Positions 1 through 6,417 of a DNA stretch of 9,955 nt are shown here, one piece after another. Below the pieces are notes generated by a model. That model was not told where the DNA came from and ran no database searches. It saw only the letters and a list, made by a program, of their open reading frames with translations. The position numbers and the translations under genes were made by a program. Each line of letters opens with the position of its first letter. Positions within the stretch are counted from its first letter, which is position 1. Source of the DNA: Gammaproteobacteria bacterium (GTDB lineage: Bacteria > Pseudomonadota > Gammaproteobacteria > DSM-26407); NCBI GenBank assembly GCA_028694565.1, contig JAQVKR010000060.1, positions 1-9,955 of the forward strand. The letters run 5' to 3'.

Positions 1-929
1 GCCAGGCCCGCCTCCCGCTCGCTGTTGACGGTGGCGGGGTAGCGGCGTTCGTAGCCGAGGCGCGCGTCCAGGCCGTGGGCAGCGGCGATGCCATCGGCCA
101 GCCGGCGCATGGACTGCTCGATGGGATCCTGGATCTCGGTCTTGAACGCCCGGGTGGTGCCGGCGAGGGTGACGTGCTCGGGGATGACGTTGGTGGTGCG
201 GCCGCCGTGGATGCGGGTGACGCTGATGACCGCCGACTCGATGGGGTCCACCTGGCGGCTGACGATGCCCTGCCACGCGGTGATGACGTGCGCCGCGGCG
301 AGGATGGGATCCCGGGCCTTGTGGGGGTAGGCGCCATGGCCGCCGAGCCCGGACAGGGTCAGCTCGAAGAAATCCGCCGAAGCCATCACCGGTCCGCTGC
401 GCACGCCCATTCCGCCCAGCTCCAGGCCGGGCATGTTGTGCATGCCGAACACGGCCTCCATCGGAAAGCGCTCGAACAGTCCCTCTTCCACCATGCGCCG
501 GCCGCCGGCCACGTTCTCCTCCGCCGGCTGGAAGATGAAGTGCACCACGCCGTCGAAATCCCGGTCCGCGGCCAGGCAGCGGGCCGCGCCCAGCAGCATG
601 GCGGTATGGCCGTCGTGGCCGCAGGCGTGCATCTTGCCGGGGCGGGTGGAGGCGTAGGGCAGGCCGCTCGCCTCCTCGAGATCGAGGGCATCCATGTCGG
701 CCCGCAGGCCGATGGCGCGGCCGCTCCCGCCGCCGCGCAGGGTGCCCACCACGCCGGTGCCGGCCAGTCCGGTGTGCACCTCCAGGCCGCAGCGTTCGAG
801 TTCCCCGGCCACCCGGGCGGCGGTGCGGTATTCCTCGAAGGCGGTCTCCGGGTGGGCGTGCAGTTCATGGCGCAGCGCGATGAGCTCGGGCAGCAGGGTC
901 CGGATCCGTTCGCCGGTGTCGGTGGTCAC
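1..929 (-). CDS. M20D-family metal-dependent amidohydrolase (hippurate / N-acyl amino acid hydrolase type), C-terminus cut by window edge
   Basis: Likely hydrolyses the amide bond of an N-acylated amino acid (hippurate-like or acyl-amino acid) in the cytoplasm. 309 residues are visible of a family length near 390; the C-terminal part of the catalytic domain lies beyond base 1. Visible motifs: RADMDAL at residues 76-82, the metal-binding MHACGHDGH at 100-108 (Cys103, His105), QPAEE at 134-138 with the catalytic and metal-binding Glu pair, and MHNMPG at 163-168 with a further His ligand. The segment starting GPVMASADFFEL near residue 179 opens the lid/dimerisation domain. The GTG start at 929 is chosen because it overlaps the stop of the upstream small gene in a GTGA arrangement and has a GGGAGG about 10 bases before it, which suggests translational coupling. 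The exact substrate cannot be read from sequence; the family assignment is firm. Confidence 0.9.
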   Translation of the reverse strand, partial: MTTDTGERIRTLLPELIALRHELHAHPETAFEEYRTAARVAGELERCGLEVHTGLAGTGVVGTLRGGGSGRAIGLRADMDALDLEEASGLPYASTRPGKMHACGHDGHTAMLLGAARCLAADRDFDGVVHFIFQPAEENVAGGRRMVEEGLFERFPMEAVFGMHNMPGLELGGMGVRSGPVMASADFFELTLSGLGGHGAYPHKARDPILAAAHVITAWQGIVSRQVDPIESAVISVTRIHGGRTTNVIPEHVTLAGTTRAFKTEIQDPIEQSMRRLADGIAAAHGLDARLGYERRYPATVNSEREAGL

Positions 930-1240
930 GGCTGCCCGCCTCCCAGCAGGTCGGTGTCATTGTCGCGGTTGTTGCGCCGGCGGGGGGCGGGTTCGGCCGG
1001 ATCGGGCCGCACCGCCGCGCCGCCATGGAGGAGATCGGTGTCCAGTTCGGGGCGGCTCTCGCGCGGGCGGTGCGGCGGAGCGGCCGCATCCGGGGCGGGC
1101 CGGCCCCGGCCATGGAGGAGGTCCGTATCGATATCCGGGGTCGGCCCCGCATCGCGCGGGCGTGGCGGCCGTCTGCGCCACAGGCCGGTGACGGCCACCG
1201 CCGCGGCGACAGCCACGATGGCGATGAGGAAAGGATCCAT
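926..1240 (-). CDS. Small single-pass membrane protein with three D-T-D-L-L repeats, function unknown
   Basis: 104 residues. I do not recognise the family. Residues 4-20 are a hydrophobic Ala/Val/Ile-rich segment, followed at once by a basic stretch (WRRRPPRPR), which predicts one membrane helix with the tail in the cytoplasm. The remaining 80 or so residues are Pro-, Arg- and Asp-rich and probably disordered, apart from three copies of a short motif: DTDLLHG at 38-44, DTDLLHGG at 67-74 and DTDLLGGG at 95-102, spaced 28-29 residues apart. The ATG at 1240 has a GGGAG about 9 bases upstream. The gene overlaps the following M20 amidohydrolase gene by 4 bases, so the two are probably co-translated. 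Support for being real: start signal, membrane anchor, conserved internal repeats and coupling. Against: no recognised homologue. Confidence 0.65.
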   Translation of the reverse strand: MDPFLIAIVAVAAAVAVTGLWRRRPPRPRDAGPTPDIDTDLLHGRGRPAPDAAAPPHRPRESRPELDTDLLHGGAAVRPDPAEPAPRRRNNRDNDTDLLGGGQP

Positions 1241-1267
1241 GGTCGGGGGCTCCCGCGGGCTGCGCTA

Positions 1268-1290
1268 CGGTCCATGATGCGCATGGACCG
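1268..1290. promoter_or_regulatory. 23-bp palindrome in a divergent intergenic region, candidate operator
   Basis: Perfect 9-bp arms, cggtccatg (1268-1276) and catggaccg (1282-1290), separated by 5 bases. It lies between the start of the small membrane protein gene (1240, minus) and the start of the panE-type gene (1366, plus), where a dimeric repressor or activator could act on both. No regulator gene is adjacent, and the site does not match an operator I can name. A role in DNA binding is inferred from symmetry and position only. Confidence 0.4.
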
Positions 1291-1328
1291 GGCGCGCCGC
1301 AACGTGTCCGTTCCCGGTCCGGTGGCGG

Positions 1329-1334
1329 TATGAT
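1329..1334 (+). promoter_or_regulatory. Candidate sigma-70 -10 element for the panE-NAT operon
   Basis: TATGAT matches five of six bases of TATAAT and stands out in GC-rich sequence. It would give a transcript start near 1341 and a leader of about 25 bases before the ATG at 1366. No good -35 hexamer is visible 16-18 bases upstream, so either an activator is needed or the call is wrong. An upstream in-frame ATG at 1330 overlaps this element, which argues against that longer start. Confidence 0.3.
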
Positions 1335-1350
1335 GCGCGGGTACGGTGGC

Positions 1351-1358
1351 GGAGGTGA
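1351..1358 (+). promoter_or_regulatory. Ribosome binding site that fixes the panE start
   Basis: GGAGGTGA is a near-perfect Shine-Dalgarno sequence 7 bases before the ATG at 1366. It decides that start over the in-frame ATG at 1330, which would add 12 Gly/Arg-rich residues ahead of the Rossmann strand that normally opens this family. Confidence 0.85.
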
Positions 1359-1365
1359 GAGAGGC

Positions 1366-2301
1366 ATGCGCATCCTGATCCTGGGGGCCGGCGCGGTGGG
1401 TCTGTCGGTGGCCGCCATGCTGTCCCCGGTGGCGACAGTGCACGCGGTGTGCCGGGCGCGCCATGCCCGGGTCATCGCCGCGGAGGGCTTTTCCATGAGC
1501 GGAGTCTGGGGCGGGGCGCGCCTGCGCTTCAGCGCCGCGGAGACGCCGCCGGACCCGGGCGACTGGGACTACGTCATCGTCGCCTGCAAGTCCACCGACA
1601 CCCGGGAGCTGGCCGAACGCTTCGCGCCGGTGCTGGCGGGGCGCGAGGTGGTGAGCCTGCAGAACGGCCTCGGCAACGAGGAGATCCTGGCCGGATTCAC
1701 CGACCGGGTCATCGGCGGCACCATCATCACCGGCTTCGAATGGCGCGGCGACGCCCGGGTGCACGTCAGCGTGGAGGCGGGCCCCATCCGCCTGGGCCGC
1801 TTCCCGGCGGGCACGGACCCGGCCGTGGAGGGGCTGGTGTCGCTGTTGCGCGCCGCCGGACTCAAGGCCGAGTCGACGCCCTCCATCCGCACCGCCCTGT
1901 GGGCCAAGACCCTCTACAACTGTGCGCTCAATCCCCTCGGCGCGCTGCTGGGCGTCGCCTACGGCGCCCTCTCCCATCCCCAGTCCTGGGCGGTCATCGA
2001 GGAGATTGTCGGGGAGGCCCGCGCGGTGTGCGCCGCGGAGGGGGTGGCGCTGCCCTGGCCCGACGCGGCGGCCTACCTGGAGCACCTGCGCACGGTGCAG
2101 CTCCCGGCAACCGCCGGCCACCATCCCTCCATGCTCCAGGATCTGCAGCGCGGCCGTCCCACGGAGATCGACTTCCTCAACGGCGCGGTGGCGTCACGGG
2201 GCGCGGCGCTGGGGATTCCGACCCCGGTGAACGCCACCCTGGCGCGGCTCATCCGCTTCCGCGAGAGCCGGGGCGGCGCCGCCGCCGCGGCGGAGTCCTG
2301 A
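1366..2301 (+). CDS. panE: 2-dehydropantoate 2-reductase (ketopantoate reductase), PanE/ApbA family
   Basis: Reduces ketopantoate to pantoate with NADPH, a step of pantothenate and coenzyme A synthesis in the cytoplasm. The protein is 311 residues, normal for the family. The N-terminal Rossmann domain opens with MRILILGAGAVG, giving the GxGxxG nucleotide loop at residues 7-12. SLQNGLGNEE at 97-106 is the conserved QNG loop. The C-terminal helical domain carries WAKTLYNCALNPLGALLG, with the catalytic Lys at 181 and conserved Asn at 185 and 189, and TEIDFLNG at 266-273 with the conserved active-site Glu267. The start is set by the strong ribosome binding site at 1351-1358. The stop is 3 bases before the NAT gene, so the two are one operon. 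PanE-family paralogues acting on other 2-keto acids are common, so the exact substrate is less certain than the family. Confidence 0.9.
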   Translation: MRILILGAGAVGLSVAAMLSPVATVHAVCRARHARVIAAEGFSMSGVWGGARLRFSAAETPPDPGDWDYVIVACKSTDTRELAERFAPVLAGREVVSLQNGLGNEEILAGFTDRVIGGTIITGFEWRGDARVHVSVEAGPIRLGRFPAGTDPAVEGLVSLLRAAGLKAESTPSIRTALWAKTLYNCALNPLGALLGVAYGALSHPQSWAVIEEIVGEARAVCAAEGVALPWPDAAAYLEHLRTVQLPATAGHHPSMLQDLQRGRPTEIDFLNGAVASRGAALGIPTPVNATLARLIRFRESRGGAAAAAES

Positions 2302-2304
2302 GCC

Positions 2305-3120
2305 GTGGCCGGCCCCGGCTTCCCTCTCGACGCCTACCTGGAGCGCATCGGCGCCGTGGAGGCGCCCGACGCCGGCGTGGAGAGCCTGTACCGGCTGCAC
2401 GCCGCCCAGGTCTTCGCCATCCCGTTCGAGAACCTGGACATCCATCTCGGCCGTGACATTTCCCTCGCCCCCGCGGCGCTGGCGGAGAAGCTCATCGGGC
2501 GCCGCCGCGGCGGCTACTGCTTCGAGCTGAACGGACTGCTGTCCCTGGCGCTCGGGGCGCTGGGCCATGCCCCGCGGCCATGCCTGGCGCGGGTGCTGCA
2601 CGGGCGCCCCGAACCGGGACCGCGCACCCACCTGGTGCTGCTGCTGGAACTGGGCGGGCGCACCTGGCTGGCGGATGCCGGTTTCGGCGGCCCGGGGCTG
2701 CGCGCTCCCATCCCCCTGGAGCCGGGGCGGGTGGATGCCCAGTACGGCGAGCGCTATCGCCTGCGCCGCGATCCGCTGCTGGGCCTGGTGCTGCAGCAGG
2801 AGGACGGGGAGGGGTGGCGGGATCTCTACGCCCTCGATGCCGGGCTGACCCTGCCGGCGGATATCGAGATGGCCAATTTCTTCACCTCCCGCTGGCCGGG
2901 ATCGCTGTTCCGCCAGCGCCGGATCTGCGCTCTGGCCATGCCCTCCGGTAGGGTGACCCTGGGCGATTTCGAACTCGTCATCCGCCAGGGCGGGACGCTG
3001 CGGCGCGAGATCCTGGCGCCGGGGCCCGCCTATCTGGAGGCCCTCGCCACCCACTTCGGCCTCGAGCTCGGCGTCGCCTACGACGCCTTCGTGCCCGCTG
3101 CCGTCCCGCCGCCCTCCTGA
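2305..3120 (+). CDS. Arylamine N-acetyltransferase
   Basis: Transfers acetyl from acetyl-CoA to arylamines, hydrazines or related acceptors through a cysteine intermediate, in the cytoplasm. 271 residues, close to the usual 270-280 for bacterial NATs. The catalytic triad is complete: Cys72 in RRGGYCFELN (67-76), His109 in RTHLVLLL (107-114) and Asp124 in LADAGFGG (122-129). FENLD at 41-45 is the conserved N-terminal motif. The start is a GTG at 2305, 3 bases after the panE stop, with GGAG about 10 bases upstream inside the end of panE; this spacing implies translational coupling. A strong hairpin follows at 3156-3186. The physiological acceptor is unknown; some bacterial NAT relatives act in secondary metabolism, but nothing nearby suggests that here. 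Confidence 0.92.
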   Translation: MAGPGFPLDAYLERIGAVEAPDAGVESLYRLHAAQVFAIPFENLDIHLGRDISLAPAALAEKLIGRRRGGYCFELNGLLSLALGALGHAPRPCLARVLHGRPEPGPRTHLVLLLELGGRTWLADAGFGGPGLRAPIPLEPGRVDAQYGERYRLRRDPLLGLVLQQEDGEGWRDLYALDAGLTLPADIEMANFFTSRWPGSLFRQRRICALAMPSGRVTLGDFELVIRQGGTLRREILAPGPAYLEALATHFGLELGVAYDAFVPAAVPPPS

Positions 3121-3155
3121 CACGGCCTGGATCCGCCGCGGGGCCTCCGGCGCCG

Positions 3156-3186
3156 GTCCCGGGCCGGTGGCCGGACGGCCCGGGAC
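3156..3186. terminator. Perfect 11-bp hairpin between convergent genes, probable bidirectional terminator
   Basis: Arms gtcccgggccg (3156-3166) and cggcccgggac (3176-3186) pair perfectly around a 9-base loop. The hairpin lies 35 bases past the NAT stop on the plus strand and 7 bases past the YfdX-gene stop on the minus strand, so it could serve both transcripts. There is no T-tract on either side, so it is not a textbook intrinsic terminator; it may instead block RNA decay or act together with Rho. Confidence 0.5.
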
Positions 3187-3193
3187 GGCGGAG

Positions 3194-3907
3194 TCAATCC
3201 AGCTGGCGGGGCGTATCCAGCAGCCAGTCGTCCTCGACCACCACCAGGGCATTGTCGATGGCGCGACGGGCGATGGCCGGGTCGCGGAACGGCTTCTCGA
3301 GGGCGTGAATGGCGCTGTCGAGCTGTCCCCGCACGTAGTCCACCGGCAGGTAGATGCTGCTCACGGAGATGCGCTCGGCGGACCGGTCCAGCGCCTGCAG
3401 GGCCTCATCCGGCTTGCCGGAGGTGACCGCCTTCCGGGCCTTGTCCACGCTGCCGCGCAGGGCCAGGGCCTCCTCGGGGGCATACTCCTCCATGGTCTCC
3501 AGGCTGGCGTAGAGCGGGAGCAGATCCTGCTCGAAGCGCTCGCTGCGGCCGGCCTTCAGGTCCGTACGCGCATTCGCCAGCTCGCCCATGGCGATCTGCC
3601 CGAGAGCCCGGTCATAGGGAAACAGCAGATCCATCGCATGGATGATCCGCGCACCATAGCCCAGTTCGCGCCGGGCCGCGTCCGGGCGGTCGGCATCCAG
3701 GTCGGCGCGGGCGCTGCGCAGTTCGCGCACCAGGGTGTGGCCGGCGCTGTAGGCGAGATCGGCCAGGGCCGAGTCGCTCCAGGCCCGGGAGCGGGCCGGG
3801 GCGGGAGTCGTGGCGGCGATGCCCTGGGCTCCGGGCAGGATCAGCAGCATGGCGAGGAGCATGGCGCCCGAGCGGCGCCGGGGTGTGTTGGGGGTGGAAT
3901 GCTTCAT
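3194..3907 (-). CDS. YfdX-family secreted protein
   Basis: 237 residues with a signal peptide: basic n-region (residues 1-13), hydrophobic core AMLLAMLLIL (15-24) and a probable cleavage near IAA at 30-32, so the protein is likely periplasmic. The mature part is alpha-helical and rich in Ala, Arg and Asp. Its pattern follows the YfdX family: an early helix DLAYSAGHTLVRELRSAR (50-67), a middle segment PLYASLETMEEYAPEEA (129-145), a DEALQALDRSAERI helix (167-180) followed by YLPVDYVRGQLDSAIHAL (185-202), and a closing RRAIDNALVVVEDD. The family's biochemical role is not settled; in enterobacteria a member sits in an acid-resistance-linked locus. The ATG at 3907 has GGAGGA 7 bases upstream. It is transcribed alone, convergent with NAT. 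The family match is from memory of sequence pattern, not a search. Confidence 0.75.
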   Translation of the reverse strand: MKHSTPNTPRRRSGAMLLAMLLILPGAQGIAATTPAPARSRAWSDSALADLAYSAGHTLVRELRSARADLDADRPDAARRELGYGARIIHAMDLLFPYDRALGQIAMGELANARTDLKAGRSERFEQDLLPLYASLETMEEYAPEEALALRGSVDKARKAVTSGKPDEALQALDRSAERISVSSIYLPVDYVRGQLDSAIHALEKPFRDPAIARRAIDNALVVVEDDWLLDTPRQLD

Positions 3908-4025
3908 GACATGTCCTCCGCGGTTGCGGGCGGCCCGGTTCCGGGGAATCGGCGCCGCGGTGGTTGCGCCCGGCGCCCCTGCCGGCGGGTGCCGGGGAGC
4001 GGGCCGGACTCACGCCCTGATCGGG

Positions 4026-4040
4026 GCAACATCCGGGCCA
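4026..4040 (-). promoter_or_regulatory. Candidate sigma-54 (-24/-12) promoter upstream of the YfdX-family gene
   Basis: Read on the minus strand the sequence is TGGCCCGGATGTTGC, against the consensus TGGCACG-N4-TTGCW. The invariant GG and GC are separated by exactly 10 bases, and only the A of GGCA is replaced. The start of transcription would be near 4014, giving a leader of about 107 bases before the ATG at 3907. Near-matches occur by chance in GC-rich DNA. Support comes from the IHF-like site at 4055-4067 and inverted repeats at 4120-4169 in the usual upstream positions. Not proven. Confidence 0.4.
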
Positions 4041-4054
4041 TCATGCCAAGTCGT

Positions 4055-4067
4055 TGAATTCTTGATT
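4055..4067 (-). promoter_or_regulatory. IHF-like site between inverted repeats and the sigma-54 candidate
   Basis: On the minus strand AATCAAGAATTCA fits the IHF consensus WATCAANNNNTTR at all defined positions but one. It lies in an AT-rich patch (about 4049-4080) inside GC-rich DNA. It covers about -41 to -53 relative to the predicted start at 4014, where IHF commonly bends DNA between an enhancer and a sigma-54 promoter. AT-rich patches match IHF loosely, so this counts only together with its neighbours. Confidence 0.3.
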
Positions 4068-4119
4068 GTTATGTCTTTTCCGGGAGGGGGTTGGACGGTG
4101 GAAATCCCCCGTCGGGGAG

Positions 4120-4169
4120 CCGGACGGGTGGATATGGGCCACCCGGGCCGGAGGGGATTCCGGCCCGGG
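4120..4169. promoter_or_regulatory. Two overlapping inverted repeats, candidate enhancer sites or alternative RNA hairpins
   Basis: The first repeat pairs gggtgg (4126-4131) with ccaccc (4139-4144) and extends imperfectly to 4120 and 4151. The second pairs cccgggccgg (4142-4151) with ccggcccggg (4160-4169), ten perfect base pairs around 8 bases. They share the arm 4142-4151, so as RNA only one can form at a time. They lie about 105-155 bases upstream of the predicted YfdX-gene start, which suits activator binding sites. If instead transcribed from ilvD readthrough, they could act as a terminator/antiterminator pair. Either role is inferred. Confidence 0.35.
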
Positions 4170-4219
4170 ACGCCTGCAGGCAGCCAGCGGACGCGAAGGA
4201 AGTATGCGAACAGTTTCGA

Positions 4220-4365
4220 ATAGACAGGATTTACAGAATGAACAGGATTTGGATTGCACCCATTCCGGCAAGCGCGTCCTGCCCGTGCCCCGTCGCTTCC
4301 GGAAGACCGGCAACCGACAGTGGACCGGGAGATTTAATCCTGTAAGTCCTGTAAATCCTGTCTAT
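4220..4365. repeat. AT-rich inverted repeat built of 9-bp units (acaggattt), likely dispersed intergenic repeat
   Basis: The left arm holds three consecutive 9-bp units: acaggattt (4224-4232), the variant acagaatga (4233-4241) and acaggattt (4242-4250). The right arm holds three units in reverse complement, aatcctgta, agtcctgta and aatcctgtc (4336-4362). Over 4220-4249 against 4336-4365 the arms match at 26 of 30 positions, with 17 identical at the outer end. About 86 GC-rich bases lie between them, including a self-complementary cttccggaag. The arms are far more AT-rich than the flanks. The element sits just past the ilvD stop, and an A6 run at 4366-4371 gives U6 on the ilvD transcript. I recall similar ACAGGATT-type strings in intergenic regions of other proteobacteria; copy number here is unknown. 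No transposase is present. Confidence 0.7.
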
Positions 4366-4408
4366 AAAAAATGTCTTTGCGTCCTGCGTGGCGGCTGCCC
4401 GGCGCGGA

Positions 4409-6253
4409 TCAGCCGAGCTGGCTGACGTCGCGCACGCCGCCGCGGGCGGCGGAGGTGGTCATGGCGGCGTAGGCCTTCAGCGCCGCGGAGACCTGGCGCT
4501 CGCGGTCCGGCTTCCAGGCGCCTGCGCCCTTGGCCTCCATGGCCGCGCGGCGCTCCGCCAGCACCGCCTCGTCCACCGCCAGGCGGATGGAGCGGGCGGG
4601 GATGTCGATCTCGATGGTGTCGCCTTCCTCCACCAGGCCGATGACGCCGCCCTCGGCCGCCTCGGGGGAGGCGTGGCCGATGGACAGCCCCGAGGTGCCG
4701 CCGGAGAAGCGCCCGTCGGTGATGAGGGCGCAGGCCTTGCCCAGCCCCTTGGACTTGAGATAGGAGGTCGGGTAGAGCATCTCCTGCATGCCCGGCCCGC
4801 CGCGCGGCCCCTCGTAGCGGATCACCACCACGTCCCCGGCCACGATCCGGTTGCCGAGGATCGCCTCCACCGCCGCCTCCTGGCTCTCGAAGACCCGGGC
4901 GGGACCGGCGAATTTCAGGATGCTCTCGTCCACGCCGGCGGTCTTGACGATGCAGCCCTCCTCGGCGAGGTTGCCGTAGAGCACGGCCAGCCCGCCGTCC
5001 TGGCTGTAGGCGTGCTCCCGGTCGCGGATGCAGCCCGCCTCGCGATCCAGGTCCAGCGCCGGGAAGCGGCGTTCCTGGCTGAAGGCGACCTGGCTGGGCA
5101 CGCCGCCCGGGGCGGCCTTGTAGAAATCGTGGCGCTTGGCGTCGGCGGTGAGGCGCACGTCCCACAGGGCGATGGCCTCGGCCAGGTTGGCCGAGTGCAC
5201 CGTCCTCGCCTCGCGGTTGAGCAGCCCGGCGCGGTCCATCTCGCCGAGGATGGCCATGATGCCGCCGGCCCGGTGCACGTCCTCGATGTGATACTTCTGG
5301 GTGGCGGGGGCCACCTTGCACAGGTTGGGCACCTGGCGCGACAGGCGGTCGATGTCGGCCATGGTGAAGTCGACCTCCGCCTCCTGGGCGGCGGCCAGCA
5401 GGTGCAGCACGGTGTTGGTGGAGCCGCCCATGGCGATGTCCAGCGACATGGCGTTCTCGAACGCCGCGAAGGTGGCGATGGAGCGCGGCAGAACCGAGTC
5501 GTCGTCCTGCTCGTAGTAGCGCTTCGCCAGGGCCACGATCATGCGCCCGGCCTCGCGGAACAGCCGCTCGCGGTCCTTGTGGGTGGCCACCACCGTGCCG
5601 TTGCCGGGGAGGCTCAGCCCCAGCGCCTCGGTGAGGCAGTTCATGGAGTTGGCGGTGAACATGCCCGAGCAGGAGCCGCAGGTGGGGCAGGCCGAGCGCT
5701 CCATCTCCTGCACCTCGCCGTCGCTCACCTTGTCGTCGCCGGCCACGATCATGGCGTCGATGAGATCCACGTGCAGCTCCTCGCCGCGCCACTGCACCTT
5801 GCCCGCCTCCATGGGGCCGCCGGAGACGAAGATGGCGGGGATGTTGAGGCGCAACGCCGCATTCAGCATGCCCGGGGTGATCTTGTCGCAGTTGGAGATG
5901 CACACCAGGGCGTCGGCGCAGTGGGCGTTGGCCATGTACTCCACGCTGTCGGCGATGATCTCCCGCGAGGGCAGGGAGTAGAGCATGCCGCCATGGCCCA
6001 TGGCGATGCCGTCGTCCACGGCGATGGTGTTGAACTCCTTGGCCACCCCGCCGGCGGCCTCGATCTCGCGCGCCACCAGCTGCCCCAGGTCCTTCAGGTG
6101 CACGTGCCCGGGCACGAACTGGGTGAAGGAGTTGACCACGGCGATGATGGGCTTGTTGAAGTCCTCGTCCTTCATTCCGGTGGCGCGCCAGAGCGCCCGG
6201 GCGCCGGCCATGGTGCGGCCGCGGGTGGTGGTCCAGGAGCGGTAGTTGGGCAT
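4409..6253 (-). CDS. ilvD: Dihydroxy-acid dehydratase
   Basis: Dehydrates 2,3-dihydroxy-isovalerate to 2-ketoisovalerate, and the methylvalerate analogue, in valine, leucine and isoleucine synthesis; 2-ketoisovalerate also feeds pantothenate. 614 residues, matching the E. coli-type long enzyme nearly end to end. Iron-sulfur and active-site signatures are intact: [11 protein letters not shown] at 119-129 with Cys122 and Lys124 (the lysine that is carbamylated in the family), [21 protein letters not shown] at 187-207 with Cys189, 192 and 195, and [14 protein letters not shown] near the C-terminus with the catalytic Ser. The position of the first cluster cysteine in plant-type enzymes is occupied here by FVPGHVHL, as in the E. 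coli group. The ATG at 6253 ([13 protein letters not shown]) fits the family start and has GAGGAA about 7 bases upstream; the reading frame stays open to 6331, but that extension is not family-like. Transcribed alone, divergent from ureD. Confidence 0.97.
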   Translation of the reverse strand: MPNYRSWTTTRGRTMAGARALWRATGMKDEDFNKPIIAVVNSFTQFVPGHVHLKDLGQLVAREIEAAGGVAKEFNTIAVDDGIAMGHGGMLYSLPSREIIADSVEYMANAHCADALVCISNCDKITPGMLNAALRLNIPAIFVSGGPMEAGKVQWRGEELHVDLIDAMIVAGDDKVSDGEVQEMERSACPTCGSCSGMFTANSMNCLTEALGLSLPGNGTVVATHKDRERLFREAGRMIVALAKRYYEQDDDSVLPRSIATFAAFENAMSLDIAMGGSTNTVLHLLAAAQEAEVDFTMADIDRLSRQVPNLCKVAPATQKYHIEDVHRAGGIMAILGEMDRAGLLNREARTVHSANLAEAIALWDVRLTADAKRHDFYKAAPGGVPSQVAFSQERRFPALDLDREAGCIRDREHAYSQDGGLAVLYGNLAEEGCIVKTAGVDESILKFAGPARVFESQEAAVEAILGNRIVAGDVVVIRYEGPRGGPGMQEMLYPTSYLKSKGLGKACALITDGRFSGGTSGLSIGHASPEAAEGGVIGLVEEGDTIEIDIPARSIRLAVDEAVLAERRAAMEAKGAGAWKPDRERQVSAALKAYAAMTTSAARGGVRDVSQLG

Positions 6254-6293
6254 GGTGTTTCCTCGTGCGGTTCGACTCGACGGCGGACGCCAT

Positions 6294-6302
6294 AGCATAG
6301 CA
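6294..6302 (-). promoter_or_regulatory. Candidate extended -10 promoter for ilvD
   Basis: On the minus strand TGCTATGCT fits the extended -10 pattern TGnTATnnT. Transcription would start near 6287, giving a leader of about 34 bases before the ilvD ATG. No recognisable -35 hexamer lies upstream, which extended -10 promoters tolerate. I see no leader peptide or attenuator of the kind found before some ilv operons. Confidence 0.35.
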
Positions 6303-6351
6303 GATGCCCCGCCCGGCCGATCCCCCGCCACGGCCGATCAATCCGCCCGCC

Positions 6352-6370
6352 GCGCACCATGCTGGTGCGC
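6352..6370. promoter_or_regulatory. NtrC-type enhancer site upstream of the urease operon
   Basis: gcgcaccatgctggtgcgc has perfect 8-bp arms around 3 bases and contains GCACCA-N3-TGGTGC, the classic NtrC (NRI) recognition sequence known from glnA. Its centre (6361) is about 129 bases upstream of the transcription start predicted from the sigma-54 promoter at 6464-6479, in the normal range for NtrC enhancers. This predicts activation of urease genes under nitrogen limitation. The site is also about 74 bases upstream of the predicted ilvD start. Confidence 0.75.
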
Positions 6371-6393
6371 AACGCGGCCTGCGCGCCGTCCGG

Positions 6394-6410
6394 TTCCCCG
6401 TGCTGGTGCA
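6394..6410. promoter_or_regulatory. Second, weaker NtrC-like site
   Basis: ttcccc (6394-6399), five spacer bases, then ggtgca (6405-6410): the right half fits TGCACC-N5-GGTGCA fully and the left half at four of six positions. Its centre is 41 bases, close to four helical turns, downstream of the strong site, so both would face the same side of the helix, as paired NtrC sites do. Called because of that spacing; alone it would be unconvincing. Confidence 0.45.
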
Positions 6411-6417
6411 CGCGCGT

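Noticed and set aside
75..1277. Plus-strand open frame of 400 codons
   Set aside because: Antisense to the M20 amidohydrolase, whose metal-binding motifs are clear; the plus frame is Gly/Ala/His-rich with no motifs.
865..2124. Minus-strand open frame of 419 codons
   Set aside because: Overlaps panE on the opposite strand and the small membrane protein in another frame; panE has intact catalytic motifs, this frame has none.
4041..4313. Minus-strand open frame of 90 codons in the YfdX-ilvD intergenic region
   Set aside because: It runs through the left arm of the 9-bp repeat element and the candidate regulatory sites, and its Ser/Cys/Lys run is simply the translated repeat.
4220..4365. Insertion sequence with terminal inverted repeats
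   Set aside because: Only about 86 bases lie between the arms, with no transposase. I did not find a convincing flanking target duplication. A dispersed repeat is the safer call.
4354..4408. Classical intrinsic terminator for ilvD
   Set aside because: A U6 run exists on the ilvD transcript about 38 bases after the stop, but no strong stem lies directly before it.
4388..6295. Plus-strand open frame of 635 codons
   Set aside because: Antisense to ilvD, with no family features and a composition typical of a mirrored GC-rich gene.
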